DNA of 64,000 nucleotides from Paramecium sonneborni. Lineage: Eukaryota; Ciliophora; Oligohymenophorea; Peniculida; Parameciidae. Shown here in pieces: positions 23,675 to 35,682 of this stretch (position 1 is the stretch's first letter; each line of letters starts with the position of its first letter). The notes under the pieces were generated by a model that was not told the origin of the DNA, ran no database searches, and saw only the letters and a program-made list of their open reading frames with translations. The position numbers and the translations under genes were made by a program. The stretch is taken from NCBI GenBank assembly GCA_905182985.1, contig CAJJDN010000075.1, positions 310,038 to 374,037 of the forward strand. Reading direction: 5' to 3'.

Positions 23675-25237
23675 TCAATTATCTTCTTCTTCATCTCTAT
23701 AATCAGGAAAATCTTCTTCATCTGCATTAGGAAAATCTTCAATATTATCAATCATTTTTGGAATTTCAAAGCAAAACACATTCTTAATAGATTAAAAAAC
23801 AATATCATCAAAATCATAAGTAGGTTAAATAAATTCTAATTTCATTCCATCATTTTCATCATATTTTTATTCTAAACTAAAATGAGGTTCACTAGATTCT
23901 CTCTCTTAATGATAGGAAAATGCTTTAAATAATTTTGGATCTATTGGAATATATTCAGTTGAATAATTATTTTTAAATGTTTTGTATACATCTTCTTTGA
24001 ATCCATCAGTATTAAATCCACTTTATGGGTATTTCTTATTATATTTATATTAATAATCTTTTAATCTAATTTCAAAACTTATAACCTTTTAAACACTATT
24101 TTAAATATTACTTAATTTATGATTAGCATCTAAATAAACAATTAATAGTTTTACTTCTAAAAGAATCAATTGGATCATCTTTTTAACTAATACTATTTCT
24201 AATAATTTCAAGTTGATTAAAGATTAGATCTTCATCAATTAAATCTGCTGAAATTTATATGTCTTAAGATAATCCAATTGAATTTTAAGATTTTTCAGCA
24301 ATTATCACATACTCATCAATAGCACCAATAATTCTTGAATCAATTCGTGCAATCTCGCATGTATTGATATTAGAAAACCCTTTAATATAAAGTCTTGTAT
24401 TAATAAAATTTACTAAAACTTCATTGTTTTTCAAAAAATGATTATATATTTCTTTGAATTGCCTTACCTCATTTATAGGCATTTTGAGTAATCTTTCAAT
24501 TAAAATAACAATCAAAATGTATGAATTATAATATAAATTTAACATAGTGAACAATAATAATTAATAGACATATTAATTTAGTCTATATTTTAATAGTCCA
24601 TTTTTATCATGAATAGCGATCTAAAACTAGATATGATGATTTTTACATCTAATATCTAATTGAATAATTATTAACCTTTGTAAAACTCTTCAAAAATAGT
24701 TTCAACCTATTATTACTTAAAGTAATTCTTCTTTTCTTCTTTTGGTGTATTGAAACTTGATTTTTTGATTGAATATAATGTAGCTTTTTTCTTCAAATAA
24801 AGATAATATTTTCTAATAAATGAATCGATAGATATATTTTCTAATAATTTGATAAAAAAGCTTTACTATATTTTGGATCTTTTTCAACATAATTTTCAAC
24901 ATAACTAATATTCATATTTGCAATATCTGAAACAAAAAATCTATATTCAATGCATCTGTCTAAGATTATTAAGTTTTTAATAATATAATTCCAATAGATT
25001 TTAGATTGTGAGGATTCAAGTTTAGCTAAGATAGTTGTGAATCCAACTTAAGGACGAGTTTCAGGATCCTTACCAGAAAGTGTAAGCATAATTGCTAGTC
25101 ATGTTTTCAAGATTACCTTCAATATCAGTTTCATTTGGATAATAATAATCACCTTTATATGTGGCTGACAATCTAGCCTTTTCAAATGTTGAAGTACCTC
25201 CAAACTATACTATATTACGAACTAAATTAGTTATCAT
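23675..25237 (-). CDS. ANTH-domain (AP180/CALM-like) clathrin adaptor
   Basis: About 490 aa read as one gene. The ANTH fold shows in order: FEKARLSATYKGDYYYPNE with an [AI]xLT helix after it, YWNYIIKNLIILDRCIE, IDSFIRKYYLYLKKK, GQQLFNQILD, then YYNSYILIVILIERLLKMP..EVRQFKEIYNHF. Introns of 22, 20 and 25 nt are clear. A fourth of 23 nt (starting GTTGAA), or a missing base in a T run near 24853, is needed to stay in frame. ANTH domains bind PtdIns(4,5)P2 and SNAREs at clathrin pits. The tail is acidic (DFPNADEEDFPDYRDEEDN), with no clathrin box seen. It may help recycle R-SNAREs, one of which is encoded in this window; that is inference. Confidence 0.75.
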
Positions 25238-25623
25238 TTTATAAATGAAATAATTTAGAATAAATTTCTTAATAATCATTGCTCTAATCAATCCAACATT
25301 CTCCATTTATTAGAACTTACTACTTTCAATAAGCATTTGCATAATGTTGGTTCATCAATACTTAATTTTTTATCAATACTGTAACATTTAAAAATTACAT
25401 CATGTAATGACATACTTAAAATGGATAGCGATGTATGCTTAACTATCTTAAAGTTGTACATAATAGTAAATATGTGCTTAACTCATTTTATTAACTGAAC
25501 TTGATATAATTATTAAAGCAATAATTGGGATAGCATCATCAATTAATTCTATCATATAGCCAAATATATATGGATTTTATTTCACTATTCCCTATATGAT
25601 AGTAATTTTAGGTGTGGTTTTAT
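25238..25623. other. Intergenic region between divergent genes
   Basis: Separates the ANTH gene (minus) from the hybrid kinase gene (plus). A 41-codon minus-strand frame at 25288-25413 is open but not recognisable. No element was identified. It presumably holds two promoters. Confidence 0.45.
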
Positions 25624-28043
25624 ATGACTATTGGAAATTAATATAATAATAATCAAATAATACCATTCAATAGTAATAAACTAAGTTTATCAATTTAAAA
25701 TAATAGTCTAATTTATTTGATAAACAATCCTCATAATGTAAAATTCAAGAAAATCCTTTAAAATCACCTGAATTAGAATGTCCTGATTAACAAAATAGTC
25801 CAATGGTTCTGGATTTGTAATGTAATGAAGAGGAAGATGTACTTGCTCATATGTATGAAATTATTGATTTTAATCCTTAGGGCATGGATTCACAATTAAT
25901 CTATTTTAGTTTATAATTAAAATTTTGAAATTACCTACTAAAACTTTTTTTTAGGAAAACTAAATAATTTTCAAAATAAGGGAGGTAACAATGATTATGA
26001 ATAAATCTTTCTTGAAGCGATTATAGAAATTGGAAGTCGAGAAGTAAACGATTTATTTGGAAACTCAGAAATAGATTTAGATTAAGATGGGTATTCTATA
26101 ATATAAATTATTAGTTCCTTAATTTTGGATAGTACTGTACATAGTAGATACAAAATTAAAGGAGGGGTTTAAAAAATCCGATAAATGGTAGCTGTTTTAT
26201 TTAATAATTATTAAAAGTATTTCTTTATATTTATTTTAGATGGAAATTCTTTACTTTTACTTTATTCAAAATAAAAAGCAATGAATTGAACTTTAAAAAT
26301 ATTAATATCAAAGTATTGGTGACTGAAGTAAAATCAAAACTTTATATCCTTTTTATGTTTGAGACAGTTCAAAAGGTTTCATCAAAAAGAGTACTAGATG
26401 AGCCTCTTTAATTTTAAAATGTTTTCTAAACTTTTCTATCTGAATCCAACAATTATATTAATGCTATGCATCTATTACTTCTTTTATGTTCTCATGATCA
26501 TGAAAAAAATGCAGGTGTAATCTAAAAACAATATTTAAAACAAATGAGAATGAGCACATAAAAATTCATGATTTTTTTAGGAACCATGAAGGATTTAACT
26601 CTATAACTCACAAATCAACTCACTTTTAGAAACTCAACCTTTAAAGTTGTTGATCTTCTAGATGAACTCTAATTGATTTATGAGGATTGCTTAAAAATAA
26701 AAGAAATCTCTATCATTCGTATTATAGATAATGATATGATAGTTTTTAATGATTGTGATCGTGTAAAGTATAAATAATATTTAGACTAAACAAATTCTGA
26801 AATGTCTTATTGAAATTGCAATTAAATATACTGTAGCATCTAAAATTAGAATAGATATTCATTAGGTATCACCAAATAATTATTAATTTTAAATCAAAGA
26901 TATTCCTTTTAGAGAAGAAAACTCAAAATCTTAATATCAAGTTGTTCTTAAAAATATTGCATAGTTAATGAAAACAAATTGTAAAGATTTTGATATGAGT
27001 AATCTATTAGAATTGCAAGTTTCTGGGATTTTATCCTTTTTACTTTCAGGTTCTCTTCGAAAACCTTTAGAATTAAATTTGGATAAACAATTTTAAGGTA
27101 CTTTTACCTTTACTGTTGAATCACTTCCATTAAATATTAAACATGGTAATCATGGACAATAAATAAAGCCAAAGCGTGGATTTGAAACTTCATTATCTAT
27201 GTTATTGGCATAAGCATAAGATAGTTCTCATTATAAGAATGAAGAATCAAAATACCTATCTTTTACTTAGATTTCAAAATAGTATTCACTTAAACCAGAT
27301 ATTCCATTTGATTTATAGAGTGCTCATTTTTCATAAATATCGAAAATTAAATAAGAGTCTCCGAAAATAAAACCTGTAAGTTCATACGCTTAAAGTAATT
27401 CAGGTGGAACAAATAAAATATAAGATTCATTGTTTCCTAAAAGTGTGAATACTAATAATCCGTCTAAAATAATTAAAAGTGATCCTGCAATGAATGAATC
27501 TTCGAAACCTATGAATAGTGCTTTAGATTTTGGAGAGAGTACAAGTCCTAATATTGATCCTCCAGAATTAAGTCCAAAGTTTTTACAATCTGTAATTAAG
27601 TTCAAATTAACAAATTAATGTTGTTCAAAAGTCATTATTGCAGATAATGATTATTTGAATGTATCTGTACTTTAAATTCTACTTAATAAATATGAAGTTA
27701 AATCTGATAAAGCATTTACATAGTAATAAACTCTTTAGCTGATTAGAAATAAGGCACTTAATCCTTGCAGATGCAAAAATGGTGCTTATTTATTATATTT
27801 TATTGATGTCTCTTTACCAGTATGTATTAAATACATATATAGCAATCAGCCGTAGCTTTGATTTAAGAAATCAAATAATTATTTAAGTCTTTGCAAGTGG
27901 ATAAAGGCTTTATCATTGCAATGGCAAGTTACAGTGATATGGATTTAAAACTAAGTTGCTTTAATTCTGGAATCGATTATTTCATTGCAAAACCTTTTGA
28001 TTTGTTTGAATTAACTGCTATTCTTTAATATATATAGTTTTGA
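25624..28043 (+). CDS. Degenerate hybrid histidine kinase with intact receiver domain
   Basis: 784 codons with introns of 23, 22 and 23 nt. The C-terminal 125 residues are a response-regulator receiver: IIADND acidic pocket, FIDVSLP with the phospho-accepting Asp, IAMAS with the Ser/Thr position, and IAKPFDLFEL with the Lys. Upstream is a histidine-kinase-like core. The dimerisation helix has SHDHEKN where SHELRTP is usual. The N-box reads LIEIAIKYT, with the catalytic Asn absent. The G-boxes lack glycines, although the final GTFTFTVESLP strand is kept. ATP binding is therefore doubtful and it may act as a receiver or scaffold fed by another kinase. The N-terminal 100 residues are uncertain: an alternative start at 25804 with a 46-nt intron gives a more acidic sequence. 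Confidence 0.78.
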
Positions 28044-28115
28044 TCAAAAAATCATTTATCTTTAATAGCAATTTTCTTTTATTTATTTAATTTCTAAAAA
28101 ATTATTTGCTCTCCT

Positions 28116-29115
28116 ATGTATAAGGATCTTGATATCAATGAATTAGAAAAGATAAAAAAGGAAGAGGCTATGCTTTCTCTGAAAAAAGCTACAACTAATA
28201 TGAAAGTATTTTATTTTATTAATTTTATTAGGAGCGTTTTGGATAATCTAATTAAGACATTTTAGAGGAAGAGTTTAAATCGAAAACTGTAGGTTTAGTC
28301 ACAAGAGAAGAATTCAAAAGAAAAAGAGAGAATATTGATAGAATTTATGTTTAAGATCTTTAAAAAAAATAAGAAGAAGAAGAAAGAAAAAAGTTAGAAT
28401 AAAAATTAAAGAGAAAATCAGAATATAAATTAAAGACTTCATTGTTAAGTTTTGATTTAGAATAATAAGAACTTGATGATAAAAAAAATTATGGAAAAGA
28501 TAACAGCGTTGATACTTTATATCTTCCAGATATGAATAGAGAAAAAAAGATTGAAGAATTAACGAAATAATTTACAGGTATTATTGTTGAATTTGATTAG
28601 GCTTTAGAAGAATATGAAAAGAATATGGAATTATAAAGGGAGTAACTTATAGATATTAAATTTAAATATTGGGATGCATAAACTTGTACAAGAACTTTAA
28701 GAATAAGAAAAAAGACTACAATAAAAGAATTTTTAGAATTAGCTAGAAGAGAGATTATTAGAGATTTTGGATTTGTAATGACATTATTATTATGTAGTTA
28801 ACTGAGTTTAGTCCTGATGATCTACTTCTTGTAGCTAATACAATGATTTTGCCTCATAAATTATGTTTTCATGATATAATTGCTTATAAGGTTAAAAATC
28901 GATCAGGAGATCCAATATTTTAATTTGAATAAAGAAAGGTATTCGAAATTTGATTAATATGATTTATATAGGTTCAAGCTAGAGGTAAAGAATATGAAGT
29001 TGAAGTTGAAAACAAAACAACATGTAGAATAATAGAAAAATTTAGATATGAAAAAATTAAACACATATATCCTTGTTCAAAATGGGAGGTTGTTGATATT
29101 AATAAGTACTAATGA
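28116..29115 (+). CDS. XAP5: XAP5/FAM50 family protein
   Basis: 305 aa, three introns of 26, 23 and 33 nt, length in frame. The family landmarks are in order: FKSKTVGLVTREEFK near residue 45, a long charged helix, SVDTLYLPD, IKFKYWDAQTCTRTLRIRK, then the C-terminal XAP5 domain with LLLVANTMILPHKLCFHD, RSGDPIFQF and EKIKHIYPCSKWE. FAM50A is a nuclear protein linked to spliceosome C complex; in Chlamydomonas XAP5 acts in cilium gene expression. Either fits a ciliate. The start MYKDLDINELEKIKKEE agrees with the charged N-terminus of homologues. Recognition is strong. Confidence 0.92.
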
Positions 29116-29161
29116 AAAATTTGATGAAATATTATTAAATTTAACGAATTAATTTTTACGA

Positions 29162-29653
29162 ATGTCTTCTTAGTAATAACAAACTAAATTGCACAAATTA
29201 CAAAACTTTTATCATCAATTTGAAAAGGGTGAAATCACTGGAACATAATTGAAATCTCAATTACAAACTAATTTAAAAATTAGATGGAATCCCAATTTAG
29301 AAAATATTATTCATTAAGTAGACCCATCATATACAGATTTTGTTAGATCAATCAATAAAACGAATTAATATGTACCCAAATAAACAGAACCAAAATTGAT
29401 GGAATAAATTAACTATCCTAAAAAAATAAGAACAGAACATATGTATTTTATTTATAAATAATTAAAATAGAGGTCATACAGATTTGCTAAAATGGAACTG
29501 ATAATATTTATATTTATATAAATACTTAAAATAATCAATCTTTTTCTTGTATTCAACTTTATTGAATATAATTTATTTATATAATTTATATTCAATTAAA
29601 AGGTTATTCTAGTGGTATATTTTTTATATTTTCAACTTATAAAAAATAAATGA
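29162..29653 (+). CDS. Unknown small protein
   Basis: 163 codons open. The first 113 residues look coding: Gln/Lys-rich start, then 'IRWNPNLENIIHQVDP', then YPKKIRTEHMYFIYK. The last 50 codons are AT-driven and very hydrophobic (ELIIFIFIQILKIINLF). That could be a real membrane tail or translation of non-coding sequence past an unseen intron. Its TGA overlaps the ATG of the next gene (ATGA at 29650-29653), if this tail is right. Not recognised. Confidence 0.5.
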
Positions 29654-30465
29654 AAAACCATAATATTCCAAAAAGTTCAGAAAGATATGGTAAACTCATT
29701 TAGCCAATACGTAATTCAGTTCCAGTTGGATTATTTTCTAGTTAGAATTCTCTATTTGCTTCAATTCTATCTGTAAAGAGTAGAGAGAAGGATAGTAAGA
29801 GTTAAAAACAAAAGAATTCTTAAACTCATTTTGAAGCAGCAACATAAAGAGCAGTAACACCAAATAATTAAAATCCATCTATTTCATTTACAACAAAGTA
29901 TCATTTAAGTAATCAACCTCAAAAACAAAAAAAGAAATCTAATTTAATAAATAAGGAATCATTTTAATCAAAAATTTCCAATCTTATTTGTTCAAATAAA
30001 AGTGCGGATTTTGATAATTTAAGTTCTTAAATTAAAGAGAGTGATGATTAAGAAATCAATAGAATTTATAATAATCTTAAATGTATTAATCAAAAAATCA
30101 ATTCCATAAAATTAAATTAGTTATCTCAATAGATATTATGTTCGTGGTAAAAAGTGTTAGCATCTAATTGTGAAAAGTTGATAGAAATTAATTAATAGAA
30201 AAAGAAAATAGAATTAGGATATCCATAATTAATAAAAAGTGATAGCACTTCATCTTAAGTATTTGATTCTTCTGGTCTCAATCTTGAGAAATTATTAGCT
30301 GAAGAAAGAAGGAATCGCCTTTTAGTTGAAGAATAAACAAGCAAAATAATATAAAGTCAAGAATCTGAAATTAAATCATATGTAAATATTTCTATATATT
30401 ATTAGATTGAGAAAATCAAATAATTAGAATAGAAATTAATTGAAAAGAATTCTTGGCAAAAATGA
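29650..30465 (+). CDS. Coiled-coil protein, tandem paralogue A
   Basis: 272 codons including a probable 24-nt intron (30382-30405) that is in frame and stop-free, giving about 263 aa when spliced. The first 120 residues are Ser/Asn/Lys-rich and disordered-looking. Then come a helix with 'LCSWQKVL' and a C-terminal coiled coil LEKLLAEERRNRLLVEEQ. The downstream gene repeats the same layout (LLEKLQTEQKKRLDAEEQ with SSKI), so the two are tandem duplicates. No domain was recognised. A structural or cortical role is possible but unsupported. Confidence 0.7.
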
Positions 30466-30543
30466 TTATAACTAAAAATGTGTATAAAGATTTTATTCCT
30501 ATTTTTAAATTATTTTAAACATTAATATCTATTTTTAATATTC

Positions 30544-31268
30544 ATGTAGAAAATTTAAAAACAAAATACTGTACAACTTAATTTATAGAATGTTTAACAG
30601 TTTATTCCTTCTCTTTAAAATGGATCATAAGTTGGAAATTGTTCTCCTAAACCACCAATCAGTTTAAAATCAAATAAATCACCGAAAGGAGACATTTCAT
30701 TTAGAGTCATATCACCTAAATTGACCATTAATCAAAATAACTCTTAAAGATCAATAAGTAAGAGTAGTAGTCCAATAGAAAAACAAATTTCTGAACCAGA
30801 CAAACTATAATTTTTAGAAAATGAAAATGATGCGGTAATTGAGGATAATTGTGTAAATGTTCCAGAAGTTTAATAATTAAATAAAATTAAGGAAAAACTT
30901 ACTGATATGGGAGGATAAATATCGAAATTTCATTTACTTGATATTAATTTACAGGTTCTTAAAAAATGGTAATAGGAATTATTAGAAGAAACAAAATCAT
31001 TGATTTTGTTAAATAAAAATGTCATAAATTTTTCAAATACTAAAATGATGCCACCAAAATCAAATTTCGTAAAAAAAGTTTCAAGTGAAGAATTGTTAGA
31101 AAAATTATAAACTGAATAAAAAAAAAGATTAGATGCAGAGGAGTAAAGTAGCAAAATTCTTTAAGAGTAAGAAAAATATATTTCAGTCTTGGTAATCTTT
31201 TGTAAATATGTTAGAATTAAAAACTATTTCAACTTGAATAGCAATACTCAAATAGAAAACCTAAGTGA
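30544..31268 (+). CDS. Coiled-coil protein, tandem paralogue B
   Basis: 233 aa with one 23-nt intron near the 3' end; the length is in frame. The N-terminal half is Ser/Pro/Asn-rich (SPKPPISLKSNKSPKGD). The C-terminal half is coiled coil: VLKKWQQELLEETKSLILL matches WQKVL..N.EKLIEI in the upstream gene, and ELLEKLQTEQKKRLDAEEQ matches its last helix. Spacing of 78 bp and conserved order indicate local duplication. Amino-acid identity is low, so the duplication is old. No known domain. Confidence 0.7.
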
Positions 31269-31598
31269 TTATATATGTAATCAAATAATATTTTTCAATA
31301 AATATTAATTTTATTTGATAAAAAAGTCTCAAAAATTCATAAAAAACATTGCGTTCTCTATTTAATTTTTAAAAGAAATAAATAAAAAAAACTTTAAGAC
31401 ATTTGAAATCTTAATCCCCATTATATTTGATTTATAATACTTCTCAACCTAATAGTATAAATAACCATAAAAAAAAATAAAAATATAAGAATAATTGCAA
31501 ATAATAAACCAAGACAAAAAATCTATGATAATGATAATTATAGCTTTCACAAATTTGAAAATTCCCTCTAATAAATAATAGAAGTGTAGATTAAATAA

Positions 31599-31763
31599 AT
31601 GAATTATTTTTAAGTGTAAAAGAAGATACCACTTAAACAGAAATTTGGTTTGAAATCTAACTTGGTAAATTTTAGTTCAAAAATGCCTAAAAATAATGAA
31701 AAGCTATGTCTTTATCATAATTATATATAAAAGAAAAAAGTTTAGTAATTCTTTAAGTATTGA
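31599..31763 (+). other. Short protein-like frame in a gene-poor gap
   Basis: 54 codons (MNYFQVQKKIPLKQKFGLKS start, Lys-rich end) with protein-like composition. The same frame extends upstream without Met to about 31500. A second frame upstream (about 31400-31500) also looks coding, and the two would join if one A were lost from a poly-A run near 31475. So 31269-31860 may hold a small gene with a sequence error, or a gene remnant. Not recognised. Confidence 0.3.
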
Positions 31764-31860
31764 AAAAGACATTGCTTGAAAAAATATTAAATAAAGACTT
31801 TTTTTTTTACCAAAATTGAAGCCAAATATCCTTATGAATCATTTAATATTTCAAGTTTAC

Positions 31861-32162
31861 TCAAACTCCTTTTTTTTCTTCTTCCCATTATTTATTATCT
31901 AAAGGACATGTATTTTTTGTTTTAAGCCATTATCTTATGCAATGTTCATGGTAAGCATGCCCACATTTACCTTGTTAAGTATTACAAATTTCTTTTTAAT
32001 CTTTTCCTTCACATTCAATACATTTTTCCATAATATGATTTTTACAAATAGCACAATGTTCAACTTTCAAGCTCCAAGCTAATATTAGAATGATATTATA
32101 CACCAAAATGCAACAGGGTACCATTTCTTAATCTCAAATCTTCCTTTTTCTTCTTATTACAT
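31861..32162 (-). CDS. RBX1: RBX1 RING-H2 subunit of cullin ubiquitin ligases
   Basis: 92 aa with a 23-nt intron; in frame. The match to RBX1/ROC1 is unmistakable: KKWYPVAFWSWSLKVEHCAIC, CKNHIMEKCIECEG, a shortened CNTQQGKCGHAYHEHCI, then RQWLKTKNTCPLDNKQWE. The RING cysteines and histidines are in place, including the third zinc site typical of RBX1. The N-terminal tail that threads into the cullin is only about 10 residues, shorter than in animals. The protein recruits E2 enzymes to SCF-type ligases. The TGA after KKGV gives the same end point as human RBX1. Identity is secure. Confidence 0.95.
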
Positions 32163-32281
32163 TGTTATTAAAAATTAATAATATATTTAAAAAATATTGA
32201 CTCTAAATTACACTTGAAACATTTGTTTTAATAAAATAAAGTCTTTAATAAGAAATTATTTACAATTAATACATTAATTGT

Positions 32282-33640
32282 TCAAATTGATTTTAATACA
32301 TTCTCAATTATATCAAAAGCAGAATTAAGTTCAGTTTCATTAATTATTAATGGTGGAGTTAATCTAAGATATTTATAAAATAGATACCTCATTATAGTTT
32401 TATGAGTAGGTTTACAAAGTAATCCTTATTTTGCTAATTAAAGACAGAAATTCCATGCAACATCCCCTTTTCCATCTTGGAATTGAATAGCTCCCATCAA
32501 TCCTCTATTTCTAATTTAAGTAACATTATTAAATTTCTTCAATTCATTTAATCTTTTTTCCATAATTTTTCCTAAAGTGTATGCATTTTCAATCATTTTT
32601 TCTTCTTTTAAAACTTCTAGTGCTTTAATACAAAGACTAGCAGCTAAAGGATTACCACCATATGTTGACCCATGTTCACCTGGTTTAATTTATAACATAA
32701 TTTAATCATCAGCTAAAACAGCAGAAATAGGATAAAATCCTCCTGATAAAGCTTTACCTAATAATACTATATCAGGTCTAACATTTTCCTATTAAATAAT
32801 TAATTATTTATACATGTTCAACAGCTAACATTTTTCCTGTTCTACCTAAACCTGTTTAAATTTCATCTACAATCATTAAAACATTATATTTATCACATAA
32901 TGATCTTACTTATTTCAAATAATTAGAATCAGGAATTATCACTCCATTTTCACCTTAGATTGCTTCAAAAAATATAGCAGCATAATTTGGATTTTCTTTA
33001 AATTTAGTTTCAATTGCATTAATACTATATAGATATTATAGTTTACTTATTATAATCTACAAGATCAAAATTTAAACCACCAAAAGGTCCAAATCTATAA
33101 TATCTTTCAGGATCATCACTACTACCACATGCAGCAATAGTTCTACCCCAAAAATTTCCATTAGCAAATAATACTCTTGCTTAATTTTCGGGAACCTTTT
33201 TTATATTATAAGCCCATCTTCTAGCAAATTTGATTGCTGATTCACCTGCTTCCACTCCTGAATTCATAAATAACACTTTATCATATTTAAATAATTATGT
33301 TATATATTTCTCAGCTTCACCTAATTTATTGTTATAAAATCTATTTATTTATATATTTATCTTACGCTCTTGATGTCAGAGTTAATTAAGATGCTTATTT
33401 AATTAATTCTTAATATATCTTTTCATGACAATGTCCTTAATTCACAGCTGAATATGCTGCTAAAAAATCCATATATTTCTTTCCTTCTTAATCCCAAACA
33501 TATATTCCTTTTCCTTTTGCTATCACTACTGGTAATGGATGATAATTATGACATCCATATTAATTTTCTAATTCTACAAAGTATTAACTATTTTTAACTT
33601 ATGAGAATCTCATTAGTGATTTTAAGAAAAGATTTTTCAT
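32282..33640 (-). CDS. OAT: Ornithine aminotransferase
   Basis: 420 aa, four introns of 25, 22, 25 and 24 nt, length in frame. It is a class-III PLP aminotransferase: [20 protein letters not shown] near the start, [29 protein letters not shown] (spliced), [16 protein letters not shown] for cofactor phosphate, [15 protein letters not shown] with the PLP Asp, and LLGKALSGG with the Schiff-base lysine. These details (YSAVN.GH, TSRAFYN) are those of ornithine rather than acetylornithine enzymes. It converts ornithine and 2-oxoglutarate to glutamate semialdehyde. The N-terminus [14 protein letters not shown] fits a mitochondrial targeting helix. Confidence 0.95.
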
Positions 33641-33698
33641 TAATAAATTAAAATTTAATTTTTTTATTATGAAAATTTCACAAATTTATAATTAAAAG

Positions 33699-35682
33699 TC
33701 ATAAAACATGATCTTAATTGGTATTGATAATTTTTTTCTTATCTTCAATATACAATGCAAGAATTTCCAATCCTTAAATAGGTAATATAGAATTTGTAAT
33801 TTCATTTGGAGGAAGTAAATAAAGCATATTGTTTCCAATATATGCAACCCCAATCTTGTTTTTTTCTGAAAAATAATCTATATATTCTTAAAATGCAATA
33901 TTCTAATATTGTTTTAAGTTTCAATACCTAATTTATATTTGAAGGACAAAGAACGAATTTAAAAGCTTCATTAGCTGATTTTTTAGCATCAAGAAAGTTT
34001 CCCTTATAATTAACTTAGATTTATGGAGTCATTGCAATAGGTGCCTATTAATATATGAAATTGAGGTACATCAGTTTCTTGAGATTTAGCATCTACAGCA
34101 ACTTTATGACTTTTACTTCTAAACATGAATCCACTCCAAAATGTATCCCAATCTTATCGATGTTATTATTATTGACTTGAATCTAAATTTAGAAATCCAT
34201 CAAGAATTTCTTGATTAGTATTTTAATTAGAAATTGGTTTAATTATAGATTCAAGTTCTTGAGGTTGAATTTATTAAGGAGTATTAAATTATAATGGATT
34301 TAGATATTAATGTTACATTCGTCTATCTTGCTTAGACATTGAGTATTGTGGTTATTAGTACATAACTTATTATTGAATAAAAAGTGGTTGATAACTATTT
34401 TAATAAGGTTAAGTAACAGGAGTAATCATCATCATTTTATTTGGTTATGGTTATTATGGAATCATTGGAATTGGTTAATATTATTATTGCTATTATTACT
34501 ATTACATTGGAATTGTTGGCAAAGATATAATTCCTACTTCACATTTAGAATCACCCAAAAGATCTACTAAATGCTATTAAAGATAATTTCGTATCTAAAT
34601 TGCTTGTTTTGTGTCTCTAAATTATAGAAGAGTGTAGGATTTATAATTTATATCTTATTACACATAATTCCATTAGAGAGGTCGACATTGATGATTTTAA
34701 CATATCTTTTATTATCATTTTAATAAAAATACTTCAAACAAAAATGCATGATCAACTTTTTTATTTAAATTAGGAGGAAAAAATATAAATAATATTGATG
34801 AAAGTTTAGATTGTTATTCATTTTATAAACTAAAAAATTTAATTAAATTTACTTATTTCCTACTATATTATGTCTTTTTATAGGGTCAGAAAAATAAATT
34901 TTTATTTAAGTAGAAAATTATTATTAAATACTATCCATTTTTTAATAAGCAAAAATAGCTTAATCTATCTAAATTCAAATAAAAAAAAGTATATACAGTA
35001 AAAAATTTTATATAACAGTTAAAAATATTATGCTTATTAGGATACAGATCAATCCTCTCTATAGGACCAAATTATTAAAAAATCTATAATTTTTCACATT
35101 CTATTACCTAGCGAATCTTCTATTCATCAAAATTCTTGGAAATTCCACTAACAAACAATTCTCTAACGAAAAGTGGGGTTTATATCTTTGGAGACTGCTC
35201 CAAAGGAGTAATAAGTCCATTAGTAAGTACTTATCTGTTTTTCTCTTAAGATCTGGATCTAGAACGAGATTTACATTTAGTAATAGTTTGTTTATCAATC
35301 TAAGGTTTCACAGTCCAATCTCCTATTAAACCATCTTAGATTGCCTTATCAGCTGAATCATTATCAGCAAAAGCAATAAAAGCATAACATGAAATATGTA
35401 AAGGTAATCCTTTTGTGAATTAATTCCTATACCTGTAGGAGTTTTTCTAATGATTCTAATATCAATAATATTTCCATAAATTTAAAAGGCTTATTACAAT
35501 TATTGATTTGTAATATTTAATGGTAAATTGGAGACATGGATTTTTTATCTTGCAGATATAGGTTAAAAAGGATTAGCAATAGGTAAAGGATATTCTGGTG
35601 ATGAATTTTGAAATTGATGAGAAATTAAAGAATTATTAAGCATAGAAAATTTAAAAATATTAATATCATTTTGATATTTCAT
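33699..35682 (-). CDS. Spen-family protein: three RRMs plus SPOC domain
   Basis: Read as one gene with several introns of 23-28 nt. RRM1: KIHVSNLPLNITNQQLQQAF and YAFIAFAD. A basic RS-like linker follows (KSRSRSQEK). RRM2: LFVSGISKNFDEQKI, FGPIERIDLYPNKHN, then IKIYFSDPIKR. RRM3: FFPPNLNKKVDHAFLFE and SYTLLQFRD. A Gln/Pro/Met-rich linker precedes a SPOC-like end with AFKFVLCPS, IGVAYIGNNMLYLLPP and LEILALYIED. This order is that of RBM15, Spen and plant FPA. Those proteins bind RNA and recruit methylation, silencing or 3'-end factors through SPOC. Which applies here is unknown. Exact splice borders in the middle are less certain. Confidence 0.82.

Noticed and set aside
24285..24554. Separate 89-codon minus-strand gene
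   Set aside because: Its helices (YYNSYILIVILIERLLKMP, EVRQFKEIYNHF) are the second half of the ANTH domain, joined to the first half by a 20-nt intron.
25288..25413. 41-codon minus-strand frame upstream of the ANTH gene
   Set aside because: Short, unrecognised and followed at once by TGA; no intron joins it to the ANTH gene. Not enough to call a gene.
27390..27618. Overlapping open frames on both strands
   Set aside because: They lie in the Ser/Pro/Asn-rich linker of the hybrid histidine kinase, whose frame is fixed by the receiver domain.
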